A DNA stretch of 64,000 nt from Actinomadura atramentaria DSM 43919 (GCF_000381885.1 NZ_KB907211.1:186001-250000); one strand, 5' to 3'. Numbered from the stretch's first letter, positions 25,230-38,657 are shown. Made by a program: numbers and translations. The notes: generated by a model from the sequence alone, not told the origin.

Positions 25230-28200
25230 TCAGTCGGCCAGCCCGGCGCCCAGTTCCGACAGTTCCTCGGCGGACAGTTCCAGGAGCGGTTCCGCCGCCG
25301 CCGCGTCGGCGACGGCCGCGCGGGCGCGGGCGGCCAGCGCCGCCGGGGTGCGGAGCGCGAACACGTCGCGGCTGGACAGGCCGATGCCCCGGCTGCGGGC
25401 GTGGCTGACGAGCCGGATGGCGCGGATGCTGTCGCCGCCCGCGTGGAAGAAGTCGGTGTCGGCCGCCGCCGCGACGCCGAGGATGCGGGCGAACAGGTCC
25501 CGCAGGACGCCTTCGACGGCCGCGTCCCCGGGCTCGTGCGGGACGGGCGGGGCGGTGACGACGGGCCGTCGCGGGGCCGTGCCGGGTTCGCCGACGCGCG
25601 CCGTCTCGGTGGCGTCGTCGGCGTCCGCGACGTCCGCGAGCAGCCGTTCGAGGCTTCCGCAGATCCGCTCGGCCGCGCGCCGGTCGATGAGGTCGGGCGC
25701 GTGGTCGAGGCGCAGGCCGAGCCGTTCGCCCGGCAGGACGGCCAGGCTCAGCGGATAGTGCCGCGCGTCGTTGACCTGCGGATTCTCGACGCGCAGGTCC
25801 GCGTCGCCGTCCAGCGACCCCATCGGGAAGTTCTCGAACAGCACGGCCGTGTCGAACAGGTCGCCGCGCGCGCGGACGGCGCGGTGGATCGCGGCGAGGC
25901 CCAGATGCTCGTGCGGCGCGAGCGTGCGCTGACGGTCCTGGACGTCGCGCAGCAGCGTCGCGACCGGGACGTCCGGCGGCACCGCGACCCGCAGCGGGAT
26001 CGTGGTGAGGAACATGCCGACCGCCGTCTCGACGTCCGGCAGCTCCGCGGGCCGGCCCGCGGAAACAACGCCGAACGTCACGTCCGACCGCCCGGTCAAC
26101 CGGCTCAGCAGGATCGCGAAACAGCCCTGGACGACGGTGTTCAGCGTCAGCCCGCGCGACCGCGCCCACCCGGTGAGCCGCGCCGTGAGGTCGGCGGGCA
26201 GGTCGCGGCGCAGCGACTCGGGGAGCACCGGCCGCCGCCCGGCGTCCGGCGGGACGAGCAGCGTCGGCTCCGGGTCGTCGCCCAGCGCGTCCCGGAACGC
26301 GGCGGCGGCCGCGTCGCGGTCCCGCGCGGCCAGCCACTCCAGGTAGCGGCGGTGCGGCGCGGCCGGGGGCAGGTCGTCGCCGCGCAGCAGGGCCAGCAGC
26401 TCGCCCGCGAGGACGGGCATCGACCACCCGTCCACGGCGATGTGGTGGACGGTCCAGATCAGCCGGTGCCGGTCGGGGCCGGTGCGCGCGAGGACGAACC
26501 GCAGCGCGGGCGGCCGGGCCAGGTCGAACGGGCGCAGCCGCTCGGCCGCCGCGAGGTCCGCGAGTTCTGTTTCGTCCGTCGCGTCGGCCTCGCGCCACGG
26601 CACCTCGACGCGCTCCGCGACGACCTGCACCGGATCGCCGTCCTCGCGGAGCCGGAAGGACGCCCGCAGCGCGGGATGCCGGGCGGTCAGCGCGGCGGCG
26701 GCCGCCCGCAGCGCCGCCGGGTCGAGCGGGCCGACGAGGTCCGCGGTGACCTGGAGCGTGTACGGGTCGAGGTCGCCGGTCCCGGCGTGGAACAGCAGGC
26801 CGCGCTGGAGCGGGGTCAGGGGCAGGACGTCGGCCGCGCCGGACGGCTCGCGCGCGTAGGCGTCCAGCTCGTCCTGGCCGACGTCCGCGAGCGGCACGTC
26901 GGACGGGCTGAGCCCGCCGCCGCCCCGCCGCACGTGCGCGGCCAGCGCGTCCAGCGCCCGGAACCAGGTGCGGGCCAGATCTTCGGCCGCGGCGTCGGGC
27001 ACGGCGCGCCCGGCCCAGTTCCAGTGCGCGACGAGGACCGGCCCGTCCGCGCGGTCCTCGGTGACGGGCGTGACGTCCAGCAGGTGCGGCAGCGGCGTCG
27101 CCGGGTGCGCCCCGGTGCCGACAACCGGGCCGCCGCCCGCCGCGAGCGTCCAGTCGCCGGTGTCGCGGACGTCGAAGCGCCCCAGGTAGTTGAAGCCGAG
27201 CCGCGGCCGGGGGCGGGCCGCGAGGACCGGCGCGGCCTGCGGGTTGAGGTGGCGCAGCAGGCCGTGGCCGACGCCCCGGTCGGGCAGCGCGCGGAGCTGT
27301 TCCTTGATCCGCTTGAGCGCGTCGCCGACGGCCGGTCCCGCCGCCCACACGTCGTCCCAGTCGACGTCGCCGGGGTCGAGGCGGACGGGGAACGCGGCGG
27401 TGAACCAGCCGACCGTGCGGGCCAGGTCCAGGTCGTCGGTGAGCTGTTCGCGGCCGTGGCCCTCCAGTTCCACGAGGCAGGCGCGGTGCTCCGTCCGGCG
27501 GGCGCGCCGCCGCCGGTCCGCGACGGCCAGCGCGAACGCCGTCAGCAGCACGTCGTTGATCTCGGCGTGGAACGCGGCCGGGACCTCGGTGAGCAGCGCG
27601 CGCGTCGCCTCGGCGGGGTACTCCAGGCGGAGCGTCCGCAGCGTCGCGTAGGTGTCCGAGTCGGACCGCCAGGGCCGGGGGTCGTCGGCCGTCCGGGCCA
27701 GCCAGCCGGGCAGTTCCGCGCCGCGCACCTCGGTGCGGGCCTGGTCGGCCAGGACGCGCGACCAGCGGCGGTAGGACGTCCCGACCGGGTCGAGGCGGAC
27801 GGCGCGGCCCGCGCGCAGCGCCTCGGCCGCCGCCGCCAGGTCCTCGACCAGGATGCGCCACGACAGGCCGTCGATCGCGAGGTGGTGCGCGACCAGCACG
27901 AGCAGGCCCGGCCGGTCGCCGCCGTCGAGGTGGACGGCCTGGAGCATCGTCCCGGCGGCGGGGTCGAGGCGCGCCCGCGCGGCGGCGGCCTGCTGCTCGA
28001 CCAGCGCGGCCGGGTCCTCGGTGCCGATGCGGACGGTCAGCGGGGCGTCCGACGTTCCGGCCGGTACTTCGGGGCTCCACAGCCCGGCCACGTCCCTCAC
28101 CCGCATCCGCAGCGCGGCGTGGTGCGCGACGACCGCGCGCAGGGCCGTGTCGAGCAGCGCCGTGCCGATCCCGGCCGGGACGCGCACCGCGACGTGCTGC

Positions 28201-31200
28201 GAGTACCGGCGGACGGGCCCGTCGATCGGCCCGGCGTCCTCCCGGAGCTGCGCGGCGATCGGCGTCAGCCCGAGCGCGCCGACGCCGTCGTCCTCCACGA
28301 CCGGCTCCGGGCCGGTGCGGACGGCCAGCGCGGCGAGCGCGGCGGGCGTCTTGGCCGCGAAGACGTCCCGGGTCGTCACCGCGACGCCCCGGCGGCGCGC
28401 CCGGCTGACCACCTGGATCGCCAGGATGCTGTCGCCGCCGTGCTCGAAGAAGTCGGTGCCGGGCTGCGCGGGCGCGCCGAGGACTTCGGTGAACAGCGCG
28501 CACAGGATCTGCTCGGCGTCGCCGGCCGGGGCTTCCCGGGGCGCGGCCGGGGCGGCGGGGTCGGGGAGGGCCTTGCGGTCCAGCTTGCCGTTGGGGGTGA
28601 GCGGCAGCGCGTCCAGCACCGTCCAGACCGACGGGACCATGTACGCGGGCAGCAGCTCGGCCAGCGCGCCGCGCACCCGCTCGGGGTCGGGATCGGGGCC
28701 GGTCAGATAGGCGACCAGGCGGGTTCCGCCCGACGCGGCGGGCACGACGCGGGTCGCGGCGTCGGCCACGCCCGGCAGCGAGCGCAGCGCGGTCTCGATC
28801 TCGGCCAGCTCGACCCGCCTGCCGTTGATCTTGGTCTGGTGGTCGCGGCGCTCGATGAACTCCAACCGCCCGTCCGCGCGGCGGACCACGCGGTCGCCCG
28901 TCCGGTACAGGCGGGTGCCGGGCGGGCCGTACGGGTCGGGCACGAACGCCGCCGCCGTCTTGGCCGGGTCGCGCAGGTAGCCGCCGCCGACACCGGTGCC
29001 CGCGACGTACAGTTCGCCCGGAACGCCCGGCGGCACGTGCTGCAGCTCGTCCCCGAGGACGTGCAGTCGCGTGTTGCGGACGGCCGCGCCGATCGGCGTG
29101 CGGCGCGTCGGCGGGTCCTCGGCGGTGACGATCCCGTGGGTGACGTCGTCGGAGCACTCGGTCGGGCCGTACGCGTTCATGATCGGGACGTGCGGGTGGA
29201 ACGCGTGCCAGCGCGGGCACAGCTCCGGCGCGAGCGCCTCGCCGGTCGTCATCAGCCAGCGCAGGTCCGGCAGCGCCACCGGCCCGTTCAGCTCCCAGTC
29301 CGCGAGGGTCGCCTTGAGCAGCGACGGGACCAGCTCCAGCACCGTCACCCGCTCGCGGGCGGCGATCCCGAACAGCTCCACCGGGTCCGCCGCCGTCAGG
29401 GTGCCGGTGACGCGGACCGTGCCGCCCACCAGCAGCGGCGCGAACATCTGCCAGACCGACACGTCGAAGGTCAGCGGCGCGTTCTGCACGACCGTGTCGG
29501 CGGCGGTGAGGCCCAGGTCGTCGACCTTGGCCTGGAGGTGGTTGACCATCCCGCGCCGCCGGACCATCGCGCCCTTGGGCTTGCCCGTGGACCCGGACGT
29601 GAACATGACGTAGGCGATGTCGTCCGGCGTCCCCGGGACGGGCCGGTCGTCGGGCACGCCCGTGACCGGGCCGTCCGCGACGAGCACGCCGACCCCGCCC
29701 GGATCGACGCCCGGCTCGGCGCGGTCGGTGAGCAGCAGCGCCGCGCCGCTGTCGGCCAGCAGCGCCGCCAGCCGCGCGGGCGGCGACGCGGCGTCCAGCG
29801 GCACCCACGCCGCCCCCGCCGACAGGACGGCCAGCGCCGCGCCGATGTACCGGACGCCCGGATCGGCCAGCACCGCCACCAGGTCGCCGTGGCCGACGCC
29901 GCGCGCCCGCAGGCGGTCGGCCAGGTCCGCGGTCCATCCGGCCAGGTCGCGGTAGGACGTGCTCCCGTCCGGGTCGGTGACGGCGATCCGGTCGCCGTCG
30001 CGCGCGGCGTGCTCGCGCAGGCGCTCGACCACGCCCGGCGGGCCGCCCCCGGCGGCCGTGTCGTTCCACGCGGCGAGCCGCGCGGCCTCGTCCGGCGTGA
30101 CGATCGGGAGCCGCCCGATCGGCGCGTCCTCGTCCAGGTCCAGCAGCGCGTCGAGCAGGCCGCGCAGCCGGTCGAGGTGCGCGGCCAGCTCGGCGGGCTC
30201 GTAGAGGTCGGGATTGCCGTCCAGGTGCAGGTCCACGCCGCCGTCCGCGCGGGTGTGCAGGTTGAAGATCAGGTCGTTGACGATGCCGGTGGACAGGTTC
30301 GCCACCACCGCCCGGCACGGCCCGAAGGCCGGCTCGGCGTCCTGGTCGAGGACGTTGACCAGCGGCCCGAACGGCCGCCGGTCGTCGGCGCGCAGGCCCG
30401 CGTCGCGGCGGACGCGCTCGCCCCGGTACCGCTGGTGCTCCAGCGCCCCGGACACCGCCGTGTACGCCGAGCGCAGCAGGTCCCGGCGCGTCATGCGCGG
30501 CCCGGCCTGGACCCGCAGCGGCAGGTAGTTGGCGACCATGCCGGGGACCGCGCGGGCGCGCGCGCCGACGCGGGCGCTCACCGGCAGCGTCAGCATCGGC
30601 TCGTCCGTCCCGGTCATCCGGCCGACGTACGCCGCGACGGCCGCGATCAGCGCGACGGGCAGGGTGGCCCGCGCCCGCCACGCGGTCCGGCCCAGCGCCC
30701 GCGCCCGCTCGGGGGGCAGCGACACCGTCCGGCGGACGCGGCCCCGGCAGGGGAGCGGGTCCGCGCCCGACAGGCTCACCAGGTCGGGCGCGGCGGGCAT
30801 CGTCTCCGACCAGTACGCGCGGTCGCGCCGCTCGGCGGGGGAGCCGGGGTAGGCCAGCTCGTCCTCGACCAGCTCGCGCAGCGGCGGCGGCGCGGTGGCG
30901 GCCAGGTCCTCCTCCGGCTCGCCCGCGACCAGCGCGCCGTACACCGCCGCCAGCCGGGGGTGCAGGACCGTGCGGCTGTAGCCGTCCCCGACGATGTGGT
31001 GGAAGCACTGGTAGAGCAGGTGGCGGTCCGGGGACAGCCGCAGCAGGGCCGCGCGGAACAGCGGGAAGTCGGTGGTCTTCAGCGGGTCCGCCAGGTCGCG
31101 CTCCATCCACGCGCGGGCGGCGGCCTCCGGGTCGTCCGCGCCGCTGACGTCGATCTCCGCGAGCGGCGGTTCCGGGCACGGATGGACGAACTGGCGCGGC

Positions 31201-31418
31201 TCGCCGTCGCGCTCGGCGAACCGCACGCGCAGCGCGTCCGCCTCCGCGACGACGCGGCGCAGCGCCCGGCGCAGGACCGCCGCGTCCAGCGGGCCGCGCA
31301 GGTCGGTGAAGTCGGCCATGTTGTAGGCGGGCGGCTCGGCGGCGATCTGCTCGTCGAACCAGACCTCGGCCTGCGCGCGGGTGAGCGGCAGGCCCACCGC
31401 TTCCTCGGCGGTCGTCAC
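25230..31418 (-). CDS. non-ribosomal peptide synthetase 1 (C-A-T-E-C-T)
   Basis: The 2062-aa NRPS, in order: condensation (HHIVGDG, about residue 138), adenylation ([11 protein letters not shown] near 605; AYGPTE near 748), thiolation (GGDSI near 994), epimerisation ([11 protein letters not shown] near 1178; NYLGRF), a second condensation (HHIAVDG near 1659; [12 protein letters not shown]) and a second thiolation (GGDSI near 1993). There is no second adenylation domain and no thioesterase. The specificity residues read D-V-W-E-M-T-A-D-D-K; three acidic residues suggest an amino acid with a positive side chain, which is only inference. The first condensation domain probably takes the fatty acyl group from the FAAL/ACP pair. 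It is divergent from NRPS2. Confidence 0.92.
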   Translation of the reverse strand: MTTAEEAVGLPLTRAQAEVWFDEQIAAEPPAYNMADFTDLRGPLDAAVLRRALRRVVAEADALRVRFAERDGEPRQFVHPCPEPPLAEIDVSGADDPEAAARAWMERDLADPLKTTDFPLFRAALLRLSPDRHLLYQCFHHIVGDGYSRTVLHPRLAAVYGALVAGEPEEDLAATAPPPLRELVEDELAYPGSPAERRDRAYWSETMPAAPDLVSLSGADPLPCRGRVRRTVSLPPERARALGRTAWRARATLPVALIAAVAAYVGRMTGTDEPMLTLPVSARVGARARAVPGMVANYLPLRVQAGPRMTRRDLLRSAYTAVSGALEHQRYRGERVRRDAGLRADDRRPFGPLVNVLDQDAEPAFGPCRAVVANLSTGIVNDLIFNLHTRADGGVDLHLDGNPDLYEPAELAAHLDRLRGLLDALLDLDEDAPIGRLPIVTPDEAARLAAWNDTAAGGGPPGVVERLREHAARDGDRIAVTDPDGSTSYRDLAGWTADLADRLRARGVGHGDLVAVLADPGVRYIGAALAVLSAGAAWVPLDAASPPARLAALLADSGAALLLTDRAEPGVDPGGVGVLVADGPVTGVPDDRPVPGTPDDIAYVMFTSGSTGKPKGAMVRRRGMVNHLQAKVDDLGLTAADTVVQNAPLTFDVSVWQMFAPLLVGGTVRVTGTLTAADPVELFGIAARERVTVLELVPSLLKATLADWELNGPVALPDLRWLMTTGEALAPELCPRWHAFHPHVPIMNAYGPTECSDDVTHGIVTAEDPPTRRTPIGAAVRNTRLHVLGDELQHVPPGVPGELYVAGTGVGGGYLRDPAKTAAAFVPDPYGPPGTRLYRTGDRVVRRADGRLEFIERRDHQTKINGRRVELAEIETALRSLPGVADAATRVVPAASGGTRLVAYLTGPDPDPERVRGALAELLPAYMVPSVWTVLDALPLTPNGKLDRKALPDPAAPAAPREAPAGDAEQILCALFTEVLGAPAQPGTDFFEHGGDSILAIQVVSRARRRGVAVTTRDVFAAKTPAALAALAVRTGPEPVVEDDGVGALGLTPIAAQLREDAGPIDGPVRRYSQHVAVRVPAGIGTALLDTALRAVVAHHAALRMRVRDVAGLWSPEVPAGTSDAPLTVRIGTEDPAALVEQQAAAARARLDPAAGTMLQAVHLDGGDRPGLLVLVAHHLAIDGLSWRILVEDLAAAAEALRAGRAVRLDPVGTSYRRWSRVLADQARTEVRGAELPGWLARTADDPRPWRSDSDTYATLRTLRLEYPAEATRALLTEVPAAFHAEINDVLLTAFALAVADRRRRARRTEHRACLVELEGHGREQLTDDLDLARTVGWFTAAFPVRLDPGDVDWDDVWAAGPAVGDALKRIKEQLRALPDRGVGHGLLRHLNPQAAPVLAARPRPRLGFNYLGRFDVRDTGDWTLAAGGGPVVGTGAHPATPLPHLLDVTPVTEDRADGPVLVAHWNWAGRAVPDAAAEDLARTWFRALDALAAHVRRGGGGLSPSDVPLADVGQDELDAYAREPSGAADVLPLTPLQRGLLFHAGTGDLDPYTLQVTADLVGPLDPAALRAAAAALTARHPALRASFRLREDGDPVQVVAERVEVPWREADATDETELADLAAAERLRPFDLARPPALRFVLARTGPDRHRLIWTVHHIAVDGWSMPVLAGELLALLRGDDLPPAAPHRRYLEWLAARDRDAAAAAFRDALGDDPEPTLLVPPDAGRRPVLPESLRRDLPADLTARLTGWARSRGLTLNTVVQGCFAILLSRLTGRSDVTFGVVSAGRPAELPDVETAVGMFLTTIPLRVAVPPDVPVATLLRDVQDRQRTLAPHEHLGLAAIHRAVRARGDLFDTAVLFENFPMGSLDGDADLRVENPQVNDARHYPLSLAVLPGERLGLRLDHAPDLIDRRAAERICGSLERLLADVADADDATETARVGEPGTAPRRPVVTAPPVPHEPGDAAVEGVLRDLFARILGVAAAADTDFFHAGGDSIRAIRLVSHARSRGIGLSSRDVFALRTPAALAARARAAVADAAAAEPLLELSAEELSELGAGLAD

Positions 31419-31526
31419 GCGAGGTCGACGGAGAAATCGTCGACCGGAAATCCGGCCGGCCCGGAAATGACAGGCACAGATGGCTCCAGGGCGGAAGAGG
31501 GAATGGTCGCCACATGATTGCGAGGC

Positions 31527-31596
31527 CGTCTGATGCGCCGCTGATGGAGCACTGACACCGTTACCGGTCAGCGGGTGGTCAGCGAGTTGTCAGCGG
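31527..31596. promoter_or_regulatory. two opposed SARP-type heptamer arrays in the NRPS divergent promoter
   Basis: The 232-bp region between the two NRPS genes carries six heptamers ending in TGA. On the plus strand CGTCTGA, CCGCTGA and GCACTGA start at 31527, 31538 and 31549. On the minus strand CCGCTGA, TCGCTGA and CCGCTGA occupy 31590-31596, 31579-31585 and 31568-31574. Each array has an exact 11-bp period, the hallmark of SARP sites, and they face each other across 12 bp. Each array could drive one NRPS gene. The cognate activator is probably the SARP at 16528-17283. The -10 boxes are not obvious. Confidence 0.65.
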
Positions 31597-31650
31597 TTGC
31601 CGCGACCCTTTCCCCGGGAAACGCCGATCACCCGGGAAAGGGGGCGCGGC

Positions 31651-34600
31651 ATGGGACGGACGGCCGCGGTCAGCGAGGTCCTGCCGCTCGCGCCGCTCCA
31701 GCGCGGCCTGCTCTTCCTGGCCGATCTGCACCGCGACGACGTGGACGTCTACACGCTCCAGGCCGTCGCGGACCTGGACGGCGGCCCGAGCGCGGACGCG
31801 TGGCGGGCGGCCGCCGGGACGCTGCTGGACCGGCACCCCAACCTCAAGGCGTGCTTCCGCCCCCGCAAGAACGGCGAACCGGTCCAGGTGATCCCCGCGA
31901 CGGTCGCGGTCCCGTGGCGCGACGAGGACCTGACCGCTCTCCCGGACGCCGAGCGCGAGGCGGCCGCCGACCGGATCGCCCACGAGGAGCGCACCCGCCC
32001 GTTCGACCTGGCCCGGCCGCCGCTGACGCGGTTCGCGCTGATCCGCCTCGGCGACGGCCGCAGCAGGCTGGTCTGGACGATCCACCACCTGCTCGTGGAC
32101 GGCTGGTCGCTGGTGAACGGCGCCGGGGAACTGCTCGCGCTCGCGGCGGGCCGCCCCGCGCCGCCGCCGGGCACGCCGTACGCCGCGCACCTGCGGGCGC
32201 TCGCCGGGCGCGACCGGGCCGCCGCCGAGGCGGCGTGGGCCGCCGAGCTGGCCGGGCTCGCCGAACCGACCCGGCTCGTCCCGGCCGCCGAGGGCACGCC
32301 CGAACTGCCCGACACGGTCGCCCGGACGCTGCCGCCGCCGACCGCCGCCGCGCTGCACGCGCTGGCCCGCCGCCTGGGCGTCACGGTCGGCACGGTCGTC
32401 CAGGCGTGCTGGGCGCTGCTGCTCAGCCGGGCCACCGGGCGGCGGGACGTCGTGTTCGGCACGGTCGTGTCCGGCCGGTCGGAGGAGTTCGCGGACAACG
32501 CCGCGATGATCGGCCTGTTCGCCAACACGGTCCCGGTGCGCGCGGACGTCGACTCCGCCGCGTCCCCGGCCGACCTGTGCGCGGCGCTGCACGCGTCCCG
32601 GACGCGGCTGCTCCCGCACGACCACCTGGCGCTGGCCGACATCGCGCGAGCCGCCCGCGTGCGCGGCGAGCTGTTCGACACGGTCGTCCTGTTCCAGAAC
32701 TATCCGATGGACGCGGCGCCGGGTCCGGGCGTCGCGGCGGCGCGCGTCCGCTCGGCCACGCACTATCCGGTGACGCTGACCGTGTTCCCCGGCGAGCCGT
32801 TCGAGATCCAGGTCAGTTACGCGCCGGGACGCGTCGGCCGGGCGGCGGCCGAAAGCATCGCGGACCGGTTCGTCCGGATCGTGGAGGCCGTGACCGCCGA
32901 CCCCGACCGGCCGTGCGGCCGCATCGACCCGCTGCCCGCCGAGGAACGCGACCGGATCATCGTGGACCGCAACCGCACCGGACGCGACTTCGGCGAACCG
33001 CCGCTGCCCGCCCTGCTCGCCGCGACCGCCGCCCGCCGCGCCGACGAACCCGCCGTCGTCGGCGAGACCGGCGCGCTCACCTACGGCGAACTGGACGAGC
33101 GGTCCCGGCGCGCGGCGGCCGGGCTCCGCCGGGCCGGCGCGGGACCGGGCGCGATCGTCGCCATCGCCCTGCCGCGCACCGCCGACCTCGTCGCCGCCGC
33201 CTGCGCGGTCCTGCGCTCGGGCGCGGCCTACCTGCCGCTCGACCCGGCCTATCCGGCCGACCGGATCGCGCACATGCTGGCCGACGCCGCGCCCGTCGCG
33301 ACCATCACGGACGCGGCGGGCGCGGCGGCCCTGGCCGGGACGCCGACCGGGACCGTCCGGACCCTCGACGAGCTGGCCGCCGGACCGGCCGGACCCGACG
33401 GTCCCGAACCGAACCCGGCCGACCCCGCCTACGTCATCTACACGTCCGGATCGACGGGCCGCCCCAAGGGCGTCGCGGTGCCGCACGGCGCGCTCGCCAA
33501 CCTCGTGCTGGACATGCGGGAGCGGTTCTCGGTCACCGGGGACGACCGGTTCCTCGCCGTCACGACGTTCGGGTTCGACATCGCGAACCTGGAACTGTTC
33601 GTGCCGCTGGCGGCCGGTGCCCGGGTCGTCGTCGCCGCGCGCGAGACGGTCGGCGACCCCGCCGCGCTGGCCGCGCTGATCGAGCGGTCCGGCGCGACGC
33701 TCATGCAGGCCACGCCGAGCCTGTGGCGGGGCCTGCTCGCGGCCCGGCCCGCCGCGCTGGCCGGGCTGCGCGTCCTGGTCGGCGGCGAGGCGCTGCCCGC
33801 GCCGCTGGCGGACGGGCTGCGCGCCGCCGCCCCGGCCGTCACCAACCTCTACGGCCCGACCGAGACGACCGTCTGGTCCACCGCCGCCGACGTCACCGGC
33901 ACGCCGGACATCGGCCGCCCGATCGCCAACACGCGCGTCCACGTCCTGGACCGGGCGCTGCGCCCCGTGCCGGACGGCGACCCCGGCGAGCTCTACATCG
34001 CGGGCGACGGCCTGGCCCTCGGCTACCTCGGCCGCCCCGGCCTGACCGCCGGACGGTTCGTCGCGGACCCCCACGGCCCGCCCGGCGCCCGCATGTACCG
34101 CACCGGCGACCTGGCCCGCTGGGACGCGGCGGGCGTCCTGCACTACCTCGGGCGCGCCGACCAGCAGGTGAAGATCCGCGGCCACCGCGTCGAGCCCGGC
34201 GAGATCGAGGCCGTGCTGACCGCGCAGCCCGGCGTGGCGCAGGCCGTCGTGACGGCGCGGCCCGGCCCGGACGGCGACGACCGGCTGGTCGCGTACCTCG
34301 TCCCGGCGTCGGCGGACACGGCCGCCGCCGCCCGCGGGGCCGCCCGCGTCCTGCCGTCCGCCATGCTGCCCGCCGCCTACGTGCCGCTGGACGAGCTGCC
34401 CCGCACGCCCAACGGCAAGATCGACCGCGCGGCCCTGCCCGAGCCCGGCCCGCGCCGCGCCGGCCGCCCCGCCCGGGACGACCGCGAGCGGCGGCTGTGC
34501 GCGATCGTCGCGGACGTGCTCGGCCTGCCGGAGATCGGCGCCGACGACGACTTCTTCGCCCTCGGCGGCCACTCGCTGTCGGCCGTCCGCGCCGTCAACC

Positions 34601-37600
34601 GGGTCCGCGCCGACCTCGGCGTCCGGCTGTCCGTCCGGGACCTGTTGGAGGCCCGGACGGTCGAGGCGCTGGCGACCCGGCTCGCCGCCGACGAAGCGCC
34701 GCCGCTCGTCCCGCGCGGCGGCGGCGACCGGCCGCCCCTGTCGCACGCGCAGCGGCGGCTGTGGTTCATCGAACGCCTCGGCGTCCCCGGCGGCCTCTAC
34801 ACGATCCCCGTCGCGGTCCGCCTGACCGGCGCGCTCGACGCCGACGCCCTGCGCGCCGCCCTGCACGACGCGGCCGTCCGGCACGACACCCTGCGGACCG
34901 TCTTCGAGGCGGGCGAGGACGGCGAACCCCGGCAGCGCGTCCTCGCCCCCGCCGAGACGCCCGCCGACCTGCCCGTCCAGGACGTCGCGGAGGCGGACCT
35001 GCCCGGGGCGCTCGCCGCCGAGGCCGCCCGCGGCTTCGACCTCGCGGCGCGTCCGCCGGTGCGCGCCCGGCTGTTCCGGCTCCGTCCGGACGAGCACGTC
35101 CTGCTGCTCGCCGTCCACCACATCGCGGGCGACCGGTGGTCGATGGAACCGCTGGCGCGCGACGTCCTCACCGCGTACGCCGCCCGGCTCGCGGGCCGCG
35201 CGCCCGCCGCGCCGCCGCCGCCCGTCCGGTACGCCGACTACGCCGTCTGGCAGCACGCCGCCCTCGGCGCGCCCGACGACCCCGGCGGCGTCCTCGCCCG
35301 CGGGCTCGCCCACTGGACGCGCGTGCTCGCCGGAGCCCCCGCGCACCTCGCGCTGCCGTTCGACCGGCCCCGCCCGGCACGCGCCACGCACCGCGGCGCC
35401 ACCCTGGACGTCGCCGCCCCCGCCGGGCTCCGCGCCGCGCTGGCCGACCGGTCCGCCGCCTGGGGCGCCACCCCGTTCATGATCGTCCACGCCGCGCTCG
35501 CCGCCGCGCTGACCCGGCTCGGCGCGGGGACGGACCTGCCGATCGGCAGCCCCGTCGCGGGCCGCGCCGACCAGGCGCTCACCGACCTCGTCGGCATGTT
35601 CGTCAACACGCTCGTGCTGCGCGCCGACACCTCCGGCGACCCGGCGTTCCGCACGCTCGTCGACCGCGTGAAGGACGTCGCGCTGACCGCCTACGAACAC
35701 CAGGACGTGCCGTTCGACCTGCTGGTCGAGGCGCTGAACCCCGAGCGGTCGGCGGCCCGGCACCCGCTGTTCCAGGTCATGCTCGCGTTCGAGGAACCCG
35801 TCCCGATGCCGCCCGCGCCGGACGGGCTGACGCTCTCGCCCGAACGCGTCGACACCGGCACCGCCAAGGTCGACCTGGGCTTCCTGTTCGAGGAGCGCGA
35901 CGACGCCGGGCTGGTGCTGGCCGTCGAGTACGCCGCCGACCTGTTCGACGCGGGCACCGTCCGCCGGATCGCCGGGGCCTACCTGCGGCTGCTGGCCGAC
36001 GCGCTCGCCCGCCCGGACGCGCCGATCGGGGACCTCGACGTCCTCACCCCGGCCGAGCGCGACGCCGTCCTCGCCCACGGCACCGACCTGCGCGCGACCG
36101 AGGACGGTACCGTCATCGAGCTGTTCGACCGGCAGGTCGCGCGGAAACCCGACGCCGTCGCCGTCAGCCATCCCGGCGGCGACCTCACCTACGCAGAACT
36201 GGACCGCCGCGCCGACCGGCTCGCCCGCGCCCTCGCGGCGCGCGGCATCGGCCGCGGCGACCGGATCGGCCTGCTGCTGGAGCGCGGACCCGACGCGGCC
36301 GCGGCCTTCGTCGCCGCCGCCCGGCTCGGCGCGGCCTACGTGCCCGTCGATCCCGCCCAGCCCCGCGACCGGATCGCGTACATGCTCGCGAACGCGGGCG
36401 TCCGGCACGCCGTCGTGCGGGACGGCCTCGCCGGGCTGCTCCCGGACGGGATCACGCCGCTGCCCGCCGCCGACCCCGGCGACGCCCCGCCGCTCCCGCC
36501 CCGCACACCGCCCGGCCCCGACGACCCGCTCTACGTCATCTACACCTCGGGCTCCACCGGACGGCCCAAGGGCGCCGTCGTCCCGCACCGCGCGGTCGTC
36601 CGGCTGGCCGCCGGCATGGACGATCCGCCGATCACCGGCGACGACACCACCCTGTTCTTCGCGCCCGTCGCCTTCGACGCCTCCACCCTCGAGCTGTGGA
36701 TACCGCTCATGTGCGGCGCGCGCGTCGCCGTGTTCCCGCCCGGCCCGCCCGAGCCGCGCGCGCTCGGGGCGTTCCTCGCCCGCGAGCGCGTCACCGTCGC
36801 GTTCCTGACGACGCAGTTCGCCAACCTGGTGATCGACACCGACCCGCGGCTGCTCGCCCCGCTCCGCGCGCTGGTCATCGGCGGCGAGGCCGCGTCGCCC
36901 GCGCACGTCCGGCGGTTCCGCGCGGCGCTGCCGGACGTGTCCCTGCACAACGGCTACGGCCCGACCGAGGCGACGGTGTTCGCCGTCATGCACCGGTGCG
37001 CGGGGACCGAGCGGCACACCGTCCCCATCGGCCGCCCGATCGGCGACACGGCCGCGCTGATCCTCGACGCGCGCCTGCGGCCGGTGCCGCCCGGCGTCAC
37101 CGGCGAGCTGTACCTGGGCGGGCCCCGGCTCGCGCACGGCTACGCGGCCCGCCCGGACCTCACCGCGCAGCGGTTCGTCGCCTCGCCGTACGGGCCGCCC
37201 GGCAGCCGCATGTACCGCACCGGCGACCTGTGCCGGTGGGACGCCGAGGGCCGCATGGTCTACGTCGGGCGCACCGACGACCAGGTCAAGATCCGCGGGT
37301 TCCGCGTCGAGCCCGGCGAGATCGAGCAGGCGCTGACCGCCCATCCCGGCGTGGCGCGGGCGGCGGCCGTCGTCCGGGAGGACCGGCCCGGCGACAGGCG
37401 GCTCGTCGCGTACGTCGTCCCGACACGCGACGGCGCTGACGGCCTGCGCGCGTACGCCCGCGCCGCCCTGCCGCCGTACATGGTCCCGGCCGCGTTCGTC
37501 ATGCTCGACGCGCTCCCGCTCACGCCCAACGGCAAACTCGACGCGGCGGCGCTGCCCCCGGCCGACGCCGCGACCGCCGCGCCGGGCCGCCCCGCGGAAA

Positions 37601-38628
37601 CCCCCGACGAACGCCTCCTGTGCCGGATCTTCGGCGACCTGCTCGGCACCGGTCCGGTCGGCGCGGACGAGAACTTCTTCGAGATCGGCGGCGACAGCCT
37701 CAAGGCCGTCCGGGCGGTCGACCTGGCCGCCGAGGCGGGCCTGCGGGTGGACCTCGCGGACGTCTTCCGCTGCCAGACCGCCGAAGCCCTCGCCGCGACG
37801 GGCCGGACCGTGCGCGCCGACCACCGGCGGCTCGCCGAACGGGCCGCCGGCCTGGACCTGTTCGCCCCGGTCCTGCCGATCCGCCCGGCCGGGGACGCCC
37901 GCCCGCTGTTCTGCGTCCACGGCGGCCTCGGGTTCGCGCTGCCGTTCGCCGCGCTCGCCGAGCACGTCGATCCGTCGATCCCCGTCTACGGGCTCCAGGC
38001 GCGCGGCCTCGACACGGCCGCCGACCTGCCCGGATCGCTCTCCGAGATCGCCGCCGAATACGTGGCGCGCGTCCGGGAGATCCAGCCGGACGGCCCGTAC
38101 CGGCTGCTCGGCTGGTCCTTCGGCGGGACCGTCGTCCACGAGATGGCGGTCCTGCTGGAGGCGGCGGGCGAGACCGTCGAACTGCTGGCCAACCTCGACA
38201 GCCATCCGGGCCTCGCCGACCGGGCCGCCGCCGACGACCGGTCGATCCTCGCCGAGATCCTGGAGGAGACCGGCCACGACCCCGCCGAGGTCCCCGAACC
38301 GACCGTCGAGGCCGTCGCGGCGGTGCTGCGGCGGTCCGGGGGCGTCCTCGCCGGGTTCGACGAGCCGACGCTGGCGCGGCTGCTGCGCGTCACCCGCAAC
38401 CACGTCGGGCTGTTCCGCGCGTTCACGCCCGGCCGCACCCGCGCCGCGCTGACGCTGTTCACCGCCGCCGCGGGCCTGGACGACGCCGCCTGCGCCGTCC
38501 GCGCCAAGGCGTGGGAGGCGCACGCGTCGTCCGTCACCGCGCACCGCGTGGACTGCGAGCACCAGGACATGCTGCGGCCCGGCCCGGCCGCCGCCGTCGG
38601 GGCCGCCGTCACCCGCGCCCTGCGCTGA
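31651..38628 (+). CDS. non-ribosomal peptide synthetase 2 (C-A-T-C-A-T-TE)
   Basis: The 2325-aa NRPS, in order: condensation (HHLLVDG near residue 145), adenylation ([11 protein letters not shown] near 597), thiolation (GGHSL near 972), condensation (HHIAGDR near 1156), adenylation (near 1631), thiolation (GGDSL near 2013) and thioesterase (GWSFGG near 2154; His in CEHQDM). The first adenylation code reads D-I-L-Q-L-G-L-V-W-K, one change from the known glycine code. The second reads D-A-L-F-V-G-G-V-F-K, closest to hydrophobic residues such as Val. The second condensation motif has Arg instead of the Gly after Asp. ATG 31651 follows GAAAGGGGG. The thioesterase makes this the last enzyme of the line. 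Confidence 0.93.
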   Translation: MGRTAAVSEVLPLAPLQRGLLFLADLHRDDVDVYTLQAVADLDGGPSADAWRAAAGTLLDRHPNLKACFRPRKNGEPVQVIPATVAVPWRDEDLTALPDAEREAAADRIAHEERTRPFDLARPPLTRFALIRLGDGRSRLVWTIHHLLVDGWSLVNGAGELLALAAGRPAPPPGTPYAAHLRALAGRDRAAAEAAWAAELAGLAEPTRLVPAAEGTPELPDTVARTLPPPTAAALHALARRLGVTVGTVVQACWALLLSRATGRRDVVFGTVVSGRSEEFADNAAMIGLFANTVPVRADVDSAASPADLCAALHASRTRLLPHDHLALADIARAARVRGELFDTVVLFQNYPMDAAPGPGVAAARVRSATHYPVTLTVFPGEPFEIQVSYAPGRVGRAAAESIADRFVRIVEAVTADPDRPCGRIDPLPAEERDRIIVDRNRTGRDFGEPPLPALLAATAARRADEPAVVGETGALTYGELDERSRRAAAGLRRAGAGPGAIVAIALPRTADLVAAACAVLRSGAAYLPLDPAYPADRIAHMLADAAPVATITDAAGAAALAGTPTGTVRTLDELAAGPAGPDGPEPNPADPAYVIYTSGSTGRPKGVAVPHGALANLVLDMRERFSVTGDDRFLAVTTFGFDIANLELFVPLAAGARVVVAARETVGDPAALAALIERSGATLMQATPSLWRGLLAARPAALAGLRVLVGGEALPAPLADGLRAAAPAVTNLYGPTETTVWSTAADVTGTPDIGRPIANTRVHVLDRALRPVPDGDPGELYIAGDGLALGYLGRPGLTAGRFVADPHGPPGARMYRTGDLARWDAAGVLHYLGRADQQVKIRGHRVEPGEIEAVLTAQPGVAQAVVTARPGPDGDDRLVAYLVPASADTAAAARGAARVLPSAMLPAAYVPLDELPRTPNGKIDRAALPEPGPRRAGRPARDDRERRLCAIVADVLGLPEIGADDDFFALGGHSLSAVRAVNRVRADLGVRLSVRDLLEARTVEALATRLAADEAPPLVPRGGGDRPPLSHAQRRLWFIERLGVPGGLYTIPVAVRLTGALDADALRAALHDAAVRHDTLRTVFEAGEDGEPRQRVLAPAETPADLPVQDVAEADLPGALAAEAARGFDLAARPPVRARLFRLRPDEHVLLLAVHHIAGDRWSMEPLARDVLTAYAARLAGRAPAAPPPPVRYADYAVWQHAALGAPDDPGGVLARGLAHWTRVLAGAPAHLALPFDRPRPARATHRGATLDVAAPAGLRAALADRSAAWGATPFMIVHAALAAALTRLGAGTDLPIGSPVAGRADQALTDLVGMFVNTLVLRADTSGDPAFRTLVDRVKDVALTAYEHQDVPFDLLVEALNPERSAARHPLFQVMLAFEEPVPMPPAPDGLTLSPERVDTGTAKVDLGFLFEERDDAGLVLAVEYAADLFDAGTVRRIAGAYLRLLADALARPDAPIGDLDVLTPAERDAVLAHGTDLRATEDGTVIELFDRQVARKPDAVAVSHPGGDLTYAELDRRADRLARALAARGIGRGDRIGLLLERGPDAAAAFVAAARLGAAYVPVDPAQPRDRIAYMLANAGVRHAVVRDGLAGLLPDGITPLPAADPGDAPPLPPRTPPGPDDPLYVIYTSGSTGRPKGAVVPHRAVVRLAAGMDDPPITGDDTTLFFAPVAFDASTLELWIPLMCGARVAVFPPGPPEPRALGAFLARERVTVAFLTTQFANLVIDTDPRLLAPLRALVIGGEAASPAHVRRFRAALPDVSLHNGYGPTEATVFAVMHRCAGTERHTVPIGRPIGDTAALILDARLRPVPPGVTGELYLGGPRLAHGYAARPDLTAQRFVASPYGPPGSRMYRTGDLCRWDAEGRMVYVGRTDDQVKIRGFRVEPGEIEQALTAHPGVARAAAVVREDRPGDRRLVAYVVPTRDGADGLRAYARAALPPYMVPAAFVMLDALPLTPNGKLDAAALPPADAATAAPGRPAETPDERLLCRIFGDLLGTGPVGADENFFEIGGDSLKAVRAVDLAAEAGLRVDLADVFRCQTAEALAATGRTVRADHRRLAERAAGLDLFAPVLPIRPAGDARPLFCVHGGLGFALPFAALAEHVDPSIPVYGLQARGLDTAADLPGSLSEIAAEYVARVREIQPDGPYRLLGWSFGGTVVHEMAVLLEAAGETVELLANLDSHPGLADRAAADDRSILAEILEETGHDPAEVPEPTVEAVAAVLRRSGGVLAGFDEPTLARLLRVTRNHVGLFRAFTPGRTRAALTLFTAAAGLDDAACAVRAKAWEAHASSVTAHRVDCEHQDMLRPGPAAAVGAAVTRALR

Positions 38629-38657
38629 CCCGCCCACCCGAACCGGAGGTTCAAACC

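Noticed and set aside
25401..31517. 2038-codon open frame antisense to NRPS1
   Set aside because: Codon-position bias of G+C-rich DNA opens long antisense frames. Its translation is low complexity, while the minus strand has clear NRPS domains.
31579..38637. 2352-codon open frame antisense to NRPS2
   Set aside because: Same effect; the plus strand encodes a complete set of NRPS motifs.
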